Shown: positions 29,876 through 39,291, counted from the first letter of the stretch. The stretch is DNA of 63,440 bases from Deltaproteobacteria bacterium (GCA_016200545.1 JACQEO010000072.1:1-63440), one strand, 5' to 3'. Numbers and translations: made by a program. Notes: generated by a model from the letters alone, not told the origin.

Positions 29876-30738
29876 GCGGCTCCTCCAGCGGCAACGGCGC
29901 GCTCGCCATCGCCACGCGTCAGACGCAGATCGACAGGGGAACGACGGCTCGGCGCCCCGTGCTCGCGCATGAACGGCCGCCAGCAATCGCGGCCGATGCG
30001 ATCGTAGCGCCGCATCGCCTGCACCAGCGCGCGGCGCTCGGCGGTCGGCAGAATGGGCTCGGGCAACAGCGGATCGAGGACGAGCTGGCGAATGGCGCGG
30101 CCGCCGAGGACGAACGTCTCGACCATCGCATGCGCCGCCGCCATGTCGCCGAGGCGACGCTCGCTCGCCATCAGTGCCTGGTGAAGCGCGCGGTAGCCGG
30201 CGCGTAGCGCCGCGACGTCCCAGAGCCGGCGCGCTCGCGCTTCCGACGCGGCGTCGAGCGCGCCGAGCGTGAAGACGATCGCCGCCGCGTCGAGGCCGAG
30301 CGCCTCGAGCTGACGGCGGACGTCGGCGACGCCGCCGCGCAGGTTGTCGGGTCGGATCCAGAGCCCGGCGTCGAGCTCGCGAAATCCGAGGAAGTCGAAG
30401 GCGCGAACGCGGCGCCGCGCCGCGCGGCGATCGCTGCGCGGCAACGATCCCGTGTGGACGCCGATCCAGCCGCCGGTCCAGGTCGTCATGCGGTCTTCGA
30501 TCCGGCTCCACGAGACCACCCGGCTCTGCACCGCCTCGGCGCGCCCGGCGATGCGGTAGCGGCCGCGCTCGTCGCGCTCGACGAGACCGCGCGCCACCAA
30601 GCGCGCGAGCTCGACGCGGACGCCGTTGTCGGCGATGCCGAAGAGCCCGCCGGCGCGTACCAGCGCCCGTACCGGCATCGCGGCCCCGCGCAGGGTCGAG
30701 AGCAGGTCGAGGATCAGGCTCTTGGCGGTGGGCGCCAC
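29872..30738 (-). CDS. PaaX-family transcriptional regulator
   Basis: 288 residues. The N-terminal winged helix (SLILDLLSTLRGAAMPVRALVRAGGLFGIADNGVRVELARLVARGLV in essence) followed by RGRYRIAGRAEAVQ, then WTGGWIGVHTG and LGFRELDAGLWIRPDNL match PaaX, which represses phenylacetate catabolism genes. The partner gene here is a desaturase, so the effector may be a fatty acyl-CoA or aryl-CoA; that is inference. Start GTG at 30738 with GGGAGAG just upstream. A promoter/operator-like dyad lies immediately 5'. Confidence 0.85.
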   Translation of the reverse strand: MAPTAKSLILDLLSTLRGAAMPVRALVRAGGLFGIADNGVRVELARLVARGLVERDERGRYRIAGRAEAVQSRVVSWSRIEDRMTTWTGGWIGVHTGSLPRSDRRAARRRVRAFDFLGFRELDAGLWIRPDNLRGGVADVRRQLEALGLDAAAIVFTLGALDAASEARARRLWDVAALRAGYRALHQALMASERRLGDMAAAHAMVETFVLGGRAIRQLVLDPLLPEPILPTAERRALVQAMRRYDRIGRDCWRPFMREHGAPSRRSPVDLRLTRGDGERAVAAGGAA

Positions 30739-30746
30739 GGCTCTCC

Positions 30747-30786
30747 CTATTACTAGCCAGAACGATTTCTGTCAAGAGAAGTAATA
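30747..30786 (-). promoter_or_regulatory. Promoter and probable operator of the PaaX-desaturase operon
   Basis: On the minus strand TTGACA (30775-30770) is followed after exactly 17 nt by TAATAG (30752-30747). A perfect 7-bp inverted repeat, TATTACT / AGTAATA (30786-30780 and 30754-30748), frames the promoter, overlapping the -10 region. This is a good site for autoregulation by the PaaX-like protein. The predicted transcript would start only a few bases before the GTG. Confidence 0.6.
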
Positions 30787-30827
30787 TCGACGACTCGGGC
30801 GGAAATCGTCCCCCGCCGCCGTGTCGC

Positions 30828-32579
30828 TCACCCGGCGATGGCGTACGACGGCATGCGCCGGCTCACCTCGCCGCGCGGATCGGCACCGCCGTGCAAGACG
30901 CCGTGGCGCGGATCGACGCGAATGCACAGCACGTCGCCGGCGACCCAGTCGTCGTCGAGGAGGATCGTGTGCCCGCGCGCGGCGAGCGCGTCGCGGACGG
31001 CGACCGGGATGCGGCCCTCGACGCGCAGCCCCCCCGGCACCGCGTCGTGGGGGAAGAAGCTCGAGGGGAAGTGCACCGACGAGAAGCGCGCCGCCTCGAT
31101 CGCGTCCTGCACCGGCATCCCGAACTCGACGAGGTTCAGGAAGACCTGCAGCGTCCACTGGTCCTGCTGGTCGCCGCCTTGCGTGCCGAGCACCATCGCC
31201 GGCTCGCCGCCGTGCAGCACCAGCGTCGGCGTCAGCGTCGTGCGTGGGCGCTTGCCGGGGACGAGCGCGTTCGGATGGTGCGGGTCGAGAAAGAACGTCT
31301 GCACGCGCGTCCCGAGCGGGAAGCCGAGGCCGTCGATCAGCGGCGAGGTTGCGATCCAGGCGCCGCTCGGCGTGAACGACGCCATGTTGCGCGCCGAGTC
31401 GACGACCGCGACGTACACCGTGCCGCGGCCCCAATCACGCGCCGCGAAGACTTCGGCGTCCGTGAGCAGCGCGGCGCCGCGGCGCGGATCACCCGGGCGC
31501 TGCGCGTCCACGGCGCGGGTACGATCGATGAGCGCGCGCCGCGCCGCCGCGTAGGGCGCGGCGAGCAGCGCCGCGAGCGGTACGTCGACGAACGCCGGAT
31601 CGCCGTAGTACTGCTCGCGGTCGGCGAACGCCAGTTTCGCCGCCTCGGCGAGTGTGTGGATGTAGTCGGCGCCGTTGTGCGCGAGGCGCGCGAGATCGAA
31701 GCCGGCGAGGAGCGCGAGTTGTTGGAGAAACACCGGGCCCTGGCTCCACGGCCCGCACTTGTGTACCGCGTGGCCGCGGTACTCGAGCCGGACGGACTCC
31801 TCGATCCGCGCCGCGTAGCTCTCGAGGTCGCTGCGCGTCAGCAGTCCGCCGTGAGCGGCGGTGTGTGCGGCGATCACGTCGGCGATCTCGCCGCGGTAGA
31901 AGGCGTCGATCGCCGCCGCGAGGCCGTCGCCTCGCCCGTGATCGGCGGCGCGCTCCTCGGCAGCGATCAGCCGCCGGAAGGTACGGCCGAGATCGGGGTT
32001 GCGCAGCACTTCGCCGACCTCGGGGAGGCGGCCGTGCGGGAGGTACACGGCGCCCGTCGACGGCCACGTGGCGCGAAAGAGATCGGCGCCGCCCGCGATC
32101 GAGAAGTCGCCGAGGATGTGCGCCGGCGCCGGTCCGCGGAGCGCGGCATGCATCGGAAAGCCGCCCTCCGCGAGCTCGAGCGCCGGCGTCACGACCTCGG
32201 CGAAGCTCCGCGTCCCGAAGCGAGCGAGGACCGTGAGCAGCGCGTGGGGCAAGGCCGGCGGGCCCGCCGGAAGGACGCCCGCCAGCGGGATGAGCGTGTG
32301 GTCGTGGGCACGGAACCAGTCGATCGTCGCGGCGCGCGGCGCGACGGTGTTACCGTTCACCGCGAAGACGCGGCGCTCCGCCGCCGCGTAGCAGAGCGCC
32401 GCGAGCTCGCCGCCGAAGGTGTGCATGTGCGGGTTGACGACGCCCTCGACCAGCGTCGCCGCGACCGCGGCGTCGAAGGCGTTGCCGCCGGCGTCGAGGA
32501 GCCGCATGCCCGCCGCGGCGGCGAGGTAGTGCTCGCTCACGACCATCGCGCGCGTGCTCATGAGCGTCGGCCGGCGCAT
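30828..32579 (-). CDS. Gamma-glutamyltransferase / acylase-family Ntn hydrolase
   Basis: 583 residues, usual length for the family, with GMRLLDAGGNAFDAAVAA and NPHMHTFGGELAALCY near the start. The expected autocleavage site is in GRGTVYVAVVD near residue 384, where Thr would become the N-terminal nucleophile. Downstream are TLTPTLVLHGGEPAMVLGTQGGDQQDQW and NLVEFGMPVQDAIEAARF. No signal peptide is evident, so it is probably cytoplasmic, as in YwrD-like or acylase-like members and unlike periplasmic Ggt. The canonical 'TTH-S-V' is replaced by GTVYVAV, so substrate use may differ from glutathione hydrolysis. Confidence 0.85.
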   Translation of the reverse strand: MRRPTLMSTRAMVVSEHYLAAAAGMRLLDAGGNAFDAAVAATLVEGVVNPHMHTFGGELAALCYAAAERRVFAVNGNTVAPRAATIDWFRAHDHTLIPLAGVLPAGPPALPHALLTVLARFGTRSFAEVVTPALELAEGGFPMHAALRGPAPAHILGDFSIAGGADLFRATWPSTGAVYLPHGRLPEVGEVLRNPDLGRTFRRLIAAEERAADHGRGDGLAAAIDAFYRGEIADVIAAHTAAHGGLLTRSDLESYAARIEESVRLEYRGHAVHKCGPWSQGPVFLQQLALLAGFDLARLAHNGADYIHTLAEAAKLAFADREQYYGDPAFVDVPLAALLAAPYAAARRALIDRTRAVDAQRPGDPRRGAALLTDAEVFAARDWGRGTVYVAVVDSARNMASFTPSGAWIATSPLIDGLGFPLGTRVQTFFLDPHHPNALVPGKRPRTTLTPTLVLHGGEPAMVLGTQGGDQQDQWTLQVFLNLVEFGMPVQDAIEAARFSSVHFPSSFFPHDAVPGGLRVEGRIPVAVRDALAARGHTILLDDDWVAGDVLCIRVDPRHGVLHGGADPRGEVSRRMPSYAIAG

Positions 32580-32647
32580 GACGCTCCATACCAGTACCGG
32601 CGCGCGCGCTCTACGGCGAGTCGCGATCGGAGATCAGAGGGGCGCGC

Positions 32648-33175
32648 TCAGGGCCTGATCGTCAGGTTCGGATGGTGGCGCCGGAAGTACACTGCCATCG
32701 CGGCCGCCGCCAACAGATTCCCGACGAGGATGGCCGGCCACGCGAGAGTATGCAGCACGCTCTCGGCGAAGATCATCGCGAGCACCAGAAACCCGAACTC
32801 GAAGACCACGAAGAGCAGCAGGATGCCGAAGCCGTAGTTCGGATCATGCTCCGCGAGTGTCAGAAGATAGGCGGCGACGCCGCCCAGCACCGCGAAGACG
32901 AGCACGTGGACCCACGTGAACATCAACGCCGTCTCGAACGAGATCGGGAGACTCTCGGGCGCGTCGAGCGCACCGGCGTTGCCGAAGAGCGCCGTGCCGA
33001 GCAGCGTCGGCGTGTAGAACGGGTGACCCTGGATGGCGTCCAGGATGAGGAACCAGGCGGCGAGGGTCGCCGCGCCGATCAATCCGGCGACGATCCCTTC
33101 GTTCGAAACCTTGGAGAAGTCCGTCGCGCGTGCGGCGGGGAGGGTGGGGGCGGCCGTATCGCTGTGCGCGGGCAT
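32648..33175 (-). CDS. Four-helix membrane protein of unknown function
   Basis: 175 residues from ATG at 33175, chosen because AAAGGAG sits 7 nt upstream; longer frames read through the divergent carboxylase gene. After a soluble Thr/Ala-rich head there are four hydrophobic helices: IVAGLIGAATLAAWFLILD, FTWVHVLVFAVLGGVAAYLL, the YGFGILLLFVVFEFGFLVL segment and LAWPAILVGNLLAAAAMAVYF, then a basic tail. I do not recognise a family with a known role. It is divergent from the acyl-CoA carboxylase gene with 141 nt between them. Confidence 0.7.
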   Translation of the reverse strand: MPAHSDTAAPTLPAARATDFSKVSNEGIVAGLIGAATLAAWFLILDAIQGHPFYTPTLLGTALFGNAGALDAPESLPISFETALMFTWVHVLVFAVLGGVAAYLLTLAEHDPNYGFGILLLFVVFEFGFLVLAMIFAESVLHTLAWPAILVGNLLAAAAMAVYFRRHHPNLTIRP

Positions 33176-33316
33176 GACGCGCTCCTTTCCCGGGGCCGTA
33201 CGACCCCGCTGCGGGCCACTGACGGGACGCACTATAGCACGTTCACGCACGCGGAGCGCGAGGGGAACGGAAAAGCGCTGGCGCGTGCCGCACGAGCAGG
33301 CTAAGAAATCCGCCGC

Positions 33317-34912
33317 ATGGAAGTCCTGCGCTCCAACCTCGATCCACGCTCCGAGACCTACCGCGCCAATCGCGACGGCTTCCTCGAGCAGATCGCCTAC
33401 TTGAACGAGCAGCTCGCGCTGGCGCGCGCCGCCGGCGGCGAGAAGTACGTGGCGCGGCATCTCAAGCGCGGCAAGCTCATGGCGCGCGAGCGCATCGAGC
33501 TGCTCCTCGACCGCGACTCGCCGTTCCTCGAGATCGCGCCGCTCTGCGCCTGGGGGACCGACTTCGGCCTCGGCGGCTCGATCATCTCTGGTATCGGCGT
33601 CGTCTCGGGCGTCGAGTGCGTGATCACCGCCAACGAGCCGACGCTCAAAGGCGGCTCGATCAATCCGTACAGCGCGCGGAAGAGCGGGCGCACCATGGAG
33701 ATCTGCGAGCACAACCGCATGCCGATCATCAACCTCACCGAATCCGGCGGCGCCGATCTGCCGTTTCAGGCGGAGATTTTCGTTCCCGGCGGGCGGGGTT
33801 TCCGCGAGCTCACGCGCCGCTCCGCCGAGCGCATCCCGACCATTTGCTTGGTGTTCGGCTCGTCGACTGCCGGCGGCGCCTACGTCCCCGGCATGTCCGA
33901 CTACGTCGTGATGGTGAAGGAGGGCGCCAAGGTCTTCCTCGGCGGCCCGCCGCTCGTGAAGATGGCGATCAACGAGGACAGCGATGAAGAAGCGCTCGGC
34001 GGCGCCGAGATGCACAGCCGCGTCTCCGGCGTCTCCGACTACCTGGCGATGGACGAGCGCGACGCCATCCGCATCGGCCGCGAGATCGTCGCCCAGCTCA
34101 ATTGGAAGAAGCTCGGCTGGTCGAAGCGCGTCGCCGTCGAGGAGCCCGTCTACGATCCCGACGAGCTCCTCGGCGCCACCTCGATCGACGTCCGCAAACC
34201 CTTCGACGTCAAGGAGATCATCGCCCGCCTCGTCGACGGCTCACGCTTCCACGAGTTCAAGCCGACGTACGGCACGACGCTCGTCACCGGCTACGCCCAC
34301 ATCCACGGCTACCCCGTCGGCATCCTCGCCAACAACGGCGTCCTCTTCTCCGAGTCGTCCGAGAAGGGCGCCCAGTTCATCCAGCTCTGCAACCAGAGCG
34401 ACACGCCGATCGTCTTCCTCCAGAACATCACCGGCTTCATGGTGGGTCGGCGCTATGAGGAGGGCGGCATCATCAAAGACGGCGCCAAGCTCATCAACGC
34501 CGTCTCCAACTCCACCGTCCCGCATCTCACGATCATGGTCGGCGCCTCCTACGGCGCCGGGAACTACGGGATGTCGGGCCGCGCATACGATCCGCGGTTC
34601 GTGTTCACCTGGCCGAACCATCGCATTGCCGTCATGGGACCGGAGCAGCTCGCCGGCGTGCTGTCCATCGTGCGCCGGACCGCGGCCGAACGGGCTGGCG
34701 CCGACTTCGACGAGGCGACGGATCAGATGATGCGGAAGATGGTCGAAGATCAGATCGGCAAGGAGAGCTACGCCTTCTTCGCGACGGCGCGGGTGTGGGA
34801 CGACGGGATCATCGATCCGCGGGACACGCGTACGGTGCTCGGCATCACGCTCTCCGCGGTGCACTCGAACGTGATCCAGGGGACGACGCGGTACGGGGTG
34901 TTCCGGATGTAG
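33317..34912 (+). CDS. Acyl-CoA carboxylase carboxyltransferase (beta) subunit, MCC/PCC type
   Basis: 531 residues, full length for methylcrotonyl-CoA carboxylase beta subunits. It transfers CO2 from biotin to an acyl-CoA. Landmarks: [65 protein letters not shown] (N-half oxyanion glycines), [17 protein letters not shown], and in the C half [43 protein letters not shown] and [11 protein letters not shown]. These are closest in style to methylcrotonyl/geranyl-CoA carboxylase. No biotin-carrier or carboxylase subunit lies next to it here, so the partner is encoded elsewhere. Convergent with the cyclase gene, 20 nt apart. Confidence 0.92.
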   Translation: MEVLRSNLDPRSETYRANRDGFLEQIAYLNEQLALARAAGGEKYVARHLKRGKLMARERIELLLDRDSPFLEIAPLCAWGTDFGLGGSIISGIGVVSGVECVITANEPTLKGGSINPYSARKSGRTMEICEHNRMPIINLTESGGADLPFQAEIFVPGGRGFRELTRRSAERIPTICLVFGSSTAGGAYVPGMSDYVVMVKEGAKVFLGGPPLVKMAINEDSDEEALGGAEMHSRVSGVSDYLAMDERDAIRIGREIVAQLNWKKLGWSKRVAVEEPVYDPDELLGATSIDVRKPFDVKEIIARLVDGSRFHEFKPTYGTTLVTGYAHIHGYPVGILANNGVLFSESSEKGAQFIQLCNQSDTPIVFLQNITGFMVGRRYEEGGIIKDGAKLINAVSNSTVPHLTIMVGASYGAGNYGMSGRAYDPRFVFTWPNHRIAVMGPEQLAGVLSIVRRTAAERAGADFDEATDQMMRKMVEDQIGKESYAFFATARVWDDGIIDPRDTRTVLGITLSAVHSNVIQGTTRYGVFRM

Positions 34913-34932
34913 GCTAGGCCGGTCAGCAACGC

Positions 34933-35784
34933 TCACCCGGGATTGGCAAGCCTGAACAGCTCGCGCGCGTCACCCAGGCCCTTGAGCTCGTGGATCCCGG
35001 CGGATTCGAACGTGAGGCCCGACCCAGCAAGCAGGAGCTTCGTCGTGGCAGAGACGAGCACTTCGCCTGGCATCGCAACACCCGCGACGCGTGCGGCTTC
35101 ATGGACGGCGAGGCCCCGCGCGTTGTCGCCGATGAACTCGACCTCGCCAGTGTGGACCCCGGCCCGGATCGCAATGCCCAGATTGGCGACCGCTTGACCC
35201 AGCGCCTGAGCGCATCGAACCGCTCGGGCGGGACCGTCGAACGCGGCGAGAAACCCATCGCCGATCGTCTGGATCTCACGCCCCCGAAATTGGTTCAGCT
35301 CGAGCCGTGTCCGCTGGTTGTGCTCCAGGAGCAGCTCGCGCCAGGCGGCATCGCCAAGCCGCCTCAGGTGCGAGGTCGAGTCCGCGATGTCGGTGAAGAG
35401 CACGGTCGCGAGCACGCGGTCGCCGTCGGCCGGCGCGCCGAAGACCCGGGCGCTTGCGAACTCGATTGCCTCGAAAGCCTCGCTCCCGACCACCGAGGCA
35501 TCGTGACCGGAAGGAATGTCGTAGACGTCATCGACCCCGAATTCGCACACGTCGCCCGCGTCGGTCTCCACACGCAGGACGCCCCTGAGGACGACGCCTT
35601 GGTGGTGAATCTGGCATGAGCGGGTGCGAGCGATTGGAGCGACGTCGCGCGACCAGCGCCAGCCGGGCTCCAACACGAACCGCCCGATCGTCGTCTCGTG
35701 GTGGGAGACGGTCTCTATTCGCCCGTTCGGAAAGCGCCGGACCTGCTCTGGACTGCGAAAACTCTTTGCCTGGGGACGCGACAT
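34933..35784 (-). CDS. Class III adenylate/guanylate cyclase-domain protein with N-terminal cupin-like domain
   Basis: 283 residues from ATG at 35784 (AAGGAAG upstream). Residues ~15-115 look cupin-like: VSHHETTIGRFVLEPGW, CQIHHQGVVLRGVLRV, VYDIPSGHDASVVG, EAIEFAS. Residues ~122-283 are a class III cyclase domain: VLATVLFTDIADST and EIQTIGDGFLAAF carry the two metal-binding Asp, then IRAGVHTGEVEFIGDNARGLAVHEAARVA and ELKGLG. A small-molecule or metal sensor fused directly to a cyclase, with no membrane segment, suggests a cytoplasmic sensor making cAMP or cGMP. Whether the substrate-fixing residues allow activity cannot be judged by eye. Confidence 0.8.
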   Translation of the reverse strand: MSRPQAKSFRSPEQVRRFPNGRIETVSHHETTIGRFVLEPGWRWSRDVAPIARTRSCQIHHQGVVLRGVLRVETDAGDVCEFGVDDVYDIPSGHDASVVGSEAFEAIEFASARVFGAPADGDRVLATVLFTDIADSTSHLRRLGDAAWRELLLEHNQRTRLELNQFRGREIQTIGDGFLAAFDGPARAVRCAQALGQAVANLGIAIRAGVHTGEVEFIGDNARGLAVHEAARVAGVAMPGEVLVSATTKLLLAGSGLTFESAGIHELKGLGDARELFRLANPG

Positions 35785-35938
35785 TGACTTCCTTCGGCGG
35801 CTACGAGCTTGGTCGGGCGGAAGCGTACATGAACCCGTCGAGGGGCTCAAGGCTCGATTCGGCTGCCCCTGCAGCGGTGTGCGATTGCTCCGACTGGTGA
35901 ACTATAGAGGAATCCTGATCCGGACACGGGAGGCGCCA

Positions 35939-36778
35939 GTGAACGAGACGAAAGCCAGCCAGACGGCGTTGGGGGTATCACTGATGCGGGCGATCCACAC
36001 TCGGCTCGACCACCCGCAGCACATTGACGATCCGTGGGGTGATCGGCTGGTGCTGGACTCCGAGCGCGCGGCGTTCGGCTCGGAGGCCAGACTTCGTAGG
36101 TCGCCGGGTTATGGGTTGGTCATTCTGCGCACACGATACACGGAAGAGACCCTTGCGGCTGCCGTGGCGCGCGGTGTCCGTCAGTATGTGATCCTCGGCG
36201 CCGGGATGGACAGCTTCGCCCTCCGCCAGCCGGCGTTCGCGCAGGGAGTGGACGTGATCGAGGTCGATCATCCCGCGAGTCAGACCTTGAAGCGCGAGCG
36301 CCTGCGCGCCTGCGGGGCGCGCGTCCCGCCGAGGCTGCATTTCGTGCCCGCCGATCTCAGTCGCGAACCGCTCGCCACGGCGCTGACGCGGTCACCGTAT
36401 CGGAGCGTCGAGCCGGCGTTCTTCTCGTGGCTCGGCGTGGCGGTGTATCTCGCCCGCGAGGCCAACCTGGCGACGCTCCGCGGGATCGCCGCGGGCGCGG
36501 CAGCGGGGAGCGAGCTCGTTTTCACCTATATGGACCAGCGCGACATGGACGCCGAGTCCGATTCGATTCGGGACCTACGATCCAGAGTTGCAGCCCTCGG
36601 CGAGCCCTGGGTCTCCGGCTTCGATCCAACCCAGCTCGGGGACGACTTGCGGCAGGTAGGGCTCAGCCTGGTCGAGGACTTCAACGGAGAAGAGATCTGG
36701 CGCAAGTACTGTACGGGGGACGAGGACGGGCTGCGTTCACCCGCCGTCTTCCGCATCGCGCGCGCTCGCGTCGCGTAG
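35939..36778 (+). CDS. Class I SAM-dependent methyltransferase (leucine carboxyl methyltransferase-like)
   Basis: 279 residues. I chose GTG at 35939 because GGGAGG lies 6 nt before it; earlier in-frame codons overlap the divergent cyclase gene. It belongs to the LCM/TIGR00027-type family: KASQTALGVSLMRAIH, DPWGDRLVL, RTRYTEETLAAAVARGVRQYVILGAGMDSFALR (SAM-binding glycines), VIEVDHPASQTLKRERL and the later SWLGVAVYLAREANLATL. These enzymes O-methylate carboxylates or hydroxyls in small molecules; the substrate here is unknown. The stop is 3 nt before the start of the amidohydrolase gene, so the two form an operon. Confidence 0.85.
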   Translation: MNETKASQTALGVSLMRAIHTRLDHPQHIDDPWGDRLVLDSERAAFGSEARLRRSPGYGLVILRTRYTEETLAAAVARGVRQYVILGAGMDSFALRQPAFAQGVDVIEVDHPASQTLKRERLRACGARVPPRLHFVPADLSREPLATALTRSPYRSVEPAFFSWLGVAVYLAREANLATLRGIAAGAAAGSELVFTYMDQRDMDAESDSIRDLRSRVAALGEPWVSGFDPTQLGDDLRQVGLSLVEDFNGEEIWRKYCTGDEDGLRSPAVFRIARARVA

Positions 36779-36781
36779 GCA

Positions 36782-37630
36782 ATGCTCCCGATCATCCCGC
36801 CACGAACACCGCGAAGCCCTGTTCCCGCGAACGCGTGCGACGCGCATGCTCATGTCTTTGGTCCTTACGTGCAGTATCCGCTGGCAGCGGACCGCACCTA
36901 CGACAGTCCGGAGCTTCCGGCGGCCGCCTATCTCGGCATGCTCGACGCCGTCGGATTCGCCCGCGGGGTGCTGGTGACGGCGTCGGCCTACGGGACCGAC
37001 AACCGCGCCATGTTGCATGCCCTGCGCGCGAGCCCCGCACGGCTGCGCGGCGTTGCCGTCCTCGATCGTCGCGTGCCTCACGCAGAGCTCGCGGCGATGC
37101 ATGTGGCGGGCGTGCGCGGGGCTAGGTTCGGCCAGGTGCAGGGGTTCACGGGAGCCGTCGGTTTCGACGAGCTGGACCGGATGGCGTTGACGCTGCGCGA
37201 GCTCGGCTGGCACGCGCAGGTTTGGACGCCTCTCGCGCTGTTCATCCCGATGGCCGACCGCCTCTTGGGGCACGGCGTGCCGCTGGTGCTCGATCACATG
37301 GCACTGCCCGACGTGGCCAAGGGCATCTCGAACCCGTCGTTCCAGACCCTGCTGCGACTGCTCGGCAACGGAAAGCTATGGGTGAAGCTGACCGCGTATC
37401 GACTCTCGCAGGCATTTCCCGACTACGAAGACGTCCGCCCGTTTCACGACGCGCTCGTCGCGACGAATCCCGATCAGCTCATCTGGGGAAGCGACTGGCC
37501 GCACGTCCACATGACCCGCGATATGCCGGACGACGGTCATCTGGTGGATCTGTTCAACGAATGGGTCGGCGACGCGGTGTTGCGGAAGAAAATCTTGGTG
37601 GACAATCCCGCCCGGCTCTATGGTTTCTGA
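36782..37630 (+). CDS. Amidohydrolase_2-family hydrolase (2-pyrone-4,6-dicarboxylate lactonase-like)
   Basis: 282 residues with the TIM-barrel metal-hydrolase landmarks: CDAHAHVFGPYVQYPLAADRTY near residue 18 (HxH), VLVTASAYGTDN, GVRGARFGQVQG, WHAQVWTP, PLVLDHMALPD, KLWVKLTAYRLS and LIWGSDWPHVHM with the terminal catalytic Asp. This matches LigI-like lactonases, which open a pyrone ring in lignin-aromatic breakdown; related enzymes hydrolyse other lactones. It follows the methyltransferase by 3 nt. Confidence 0.88.
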   Translation: MLPIIPPRTPRSPVPANACDAHAHVFGPYVQYPLAADRTYDSPELPAAAYLGMLDAVGFARGVLVTASAYGTDNRAMLHALRASPARLRGVAVLDRRVPHAELAAMHVAGVRGARFGQVQGFTGAVGFDELDRMALTLRELGWHAQVWTPLALFIPMADRLLGHGVPLVLDHMALPDVAKGISNPSFQTLLRLLGNGKLWVKLTAYRLSQAFPDYEDVRPFHDALVATNPDQLIWGSDWPHVHMTRDMPDDGHLVDLFNEWVGDAVLRKKILVDNPARLYGF

Positions 37631-37801
37631 AGAGAGCCTCAGCCGGCAGTTGTTGCTCTTCAGAGGGTGTGGGGCAGCGGGCCCCGGTTGCCCGCGTCCG
37701 GATTCGTCCTGATTCACGACAAGGTGTCCGTTTCCACCGATCGCTGCTCGTTCTGGCATTCGAGTCCGTCGTGGTAGTCAGCGTACGCGAGACGCTACGC
37801 G

Positions 37802-37936
37802 ATGCGCTGCCCGTCCTGTGATCACGACAACCGCGCCGAGCGCCGGTTCTGTGCCGAATGCGGCGCAGCGCTCACCGCACTCTGCGCGTCGTGTGGCGCG
37901 TCGAACGCGCCCAGAGAAAGGTTCTCCAGGAGCTGA
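37802..37936 (+). pseudogene. Truncated double zinc-ribbon N-terminus
   Basis: An ATG at 37802 opens a 44-codon frame with the pattern CPSC ... CAEC ... CASC (MRCPSCDHDNRAERRFCAEC then GAALTALCASCGA). This is the usual N-terminus of large zinc-ribbon adenylate cyclase/ATPase proteins. The frame ends in TGA at 37934 before the fourth Cys pair is complete, and nothing like the remaining cyclase follows. I read it as a remnant, although a 44-residue zinc peptide cannot be excluded. The 170 nt before it (37631-37801) show nothing recognisable. Confidence 0.5.
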
Positions 37937-37941
37937 GCGTG

Positions 37942-38183
37942 ATGAGCACCCTGCTGGTGGAACTCCTCGCCTGGGTCGCCGCCCGGCCCCGGACCTACGG
38001 CGAGACCATGGAAGCCTGGCGGACGTCGTGTCCCCGCTGCCGATTTGGGAGGACGCGACTGATGGGGACTTGGTCGAGATCGTCCACGGCGACGGCGCCG
38101 GCCTTCAACAATCTATCGTGCGCCTCACGGCGTCGGGTCGGGCGATGCTCGCCGCCACTCGCGGCACGGAGCGCCGCACGTGA
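37942..38183 (+). pseudogene. Small frameshifted gene upstream of the dehydrogenase
   Basis: From ATG 37942 the frame reads MSTLLVELLAWVAARPRTYG and ETMEAWRTSCPR, then must slip by one base near 38030 (CCCCGCTGCC) to continue [20 protein letters not shown] and [16 protein letters not shown], ending at the TGA at 38181-38183. That stop overlaps the GTG start of the dehydrogenase (GTGA), which argues the corrected 80-residue gene is real and co-translated. The shape suggests a small winged-helix-like protein; I do not know its role. The indel may be a sequencing error. Confidence 0.55.
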
Positions 38184-39172
38184 AGGTCACGGTCCTCGAC
38201 GACTACTTCGACACGATCCGTACGCTCGGGTGCTTCGCCAAGCTCGACGGCTACGACGTCACGATCTGGAACGACCACGTCCAGGACGTGGACCGGCTCG
38301 TCGAGCGGCTCCGCGACGCCGAGGTGCTGGTCCTGATCCGAGAACGCACCGAGATCCGGGCGCCGCTCCTCGAGCGCCTGCCGGCGCTTCGACTGATCAG
38401 CCAACGCAGCGTCTATCCTCATATCGACGTCGACGCTTGCACCCGGCTCGGCGTGATAGTGTCCTCGAGCCAGCACGCCGGTACGCCATCGTACGCCGCT
38501 GCCGAGCTGACGTGGGCACTCGTCCTGGCGACGATGCGCCGGATTCCCCAGCAGGTTGCCGCCCTCAAGGCTGGCGTGTGGCAGACTGGCATCGGCGACA
38601 CGCTGCGCGGCAAGACGCTCGGCATCTACGGCTACGGACGGATCGGTAACGTTGTCGCCGGCTACGGCAGGGCGTTCGGAATGCCCGTGCTGGTGTGGGC
38701 ACGCGAGGCGTCGCGGGAGCGCGCCCGAGCCGACGGCCACGCGGTTGCGGCCAGCAAGAACGCGTTCTTCGGCGAGTGCGACATCGTCAGCTTGCACATG
38801 CGGCTCGTCGCCGCGACACGCGGCATCGTCACCGCCGCCGACCTGGCCTGCATGAAGCCGACGGCGCTGCTGGTCAACACCAGCCGCACCCCGCTGATCG
38901 AGCCGGGCGCGCTGGTGCACGCGCTCCGCGCCGGCCGTCCCGGCATGGCGGCCGTCGACGTCTACGAGGAGGAGCCGCTCCGCGACCCGAATCACCCGCT
39001 ACTCGCGCTGGAGAACGTCGTCTGCACGCCGCACATCGGCTACGTGACCCGAGACGAGTACGAGATCCAGTTCAGCGACATCTTCGACCAGATCACTGCC
39101 TACACGGCGGGCGCCCCGACGAACGTCGTCAACCCCGACGTCTTGCAGCGGCTCCGCGACCGCGGCCTGTGA
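38180..39172 (+). CDS. D-2-hydroxyacid dehydrogenase (NAD-dependent)
   Basis: 330 residues from GTG at 38180. It has the D-isomer dehydrogenase fold: the NAD-binding [20 protein letters not shown], the substrate-side [19 protein letters not shown] with catalytic Arg, the [11 protein letters not shown]lu region and the [13 protein letters not shown] catalytic His. Related proteins include phosphoglycerate dehydrogenase and formate/glyoxylate-type enzymes; there is no C-terminal ACT domain, so serine-regulated SerA is unlikely. Substrate unknown. Likely co-transcribed with the small upstream gene. Confidence 0.88.
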   Translation: MKVTVLDDYFDTIRTLGCFAKLDGYDVTIWNDHVQDVDRLVERLRDAEVLVLIRERTEIRAPLLERLPALRLISQRSVYPHIDVDACTRLGVIVSSSQHAGTPSYAAAELTWALVLATMRRIPQQVAALKAGVWQTGIGDTLRGKTLGIYGYGRIGNVVAGYGRAFGMPVLVWAREASRERARADGHAVAASKNAFFGECDIVSLHMRLVAATRGIVTAADLACMKPTALLVNTSRTPLIEPGALVHALRAGRPGMAAVDVYEEEPLRDPNHPLLALENVVCTPHIGYVTRDEYEIQFSDIFDQITAYTAGAPTNVVNPDVLQRLRDRGL

Positions 39173-39291
39173 CCCAGGGCGTCGAGATTTCGCCCTGCTT
39201 CGGAGCATCGAAAGCCCGCTTCGCCTTCGACCGAAGGAGGATCGCCGGCCGGCGGTCGCCCTGTCCCGTGACCACTTTCGTAGAGCATTTG

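Noticed and set aside
28904..30775. A 623-codon minus-strand frame fused to the desaturase
   Set aside because: The first half is an Arg-rich chance frame over the PaaX-like gene; a GTG with a ribosome site at 29875 fits the desaturase.
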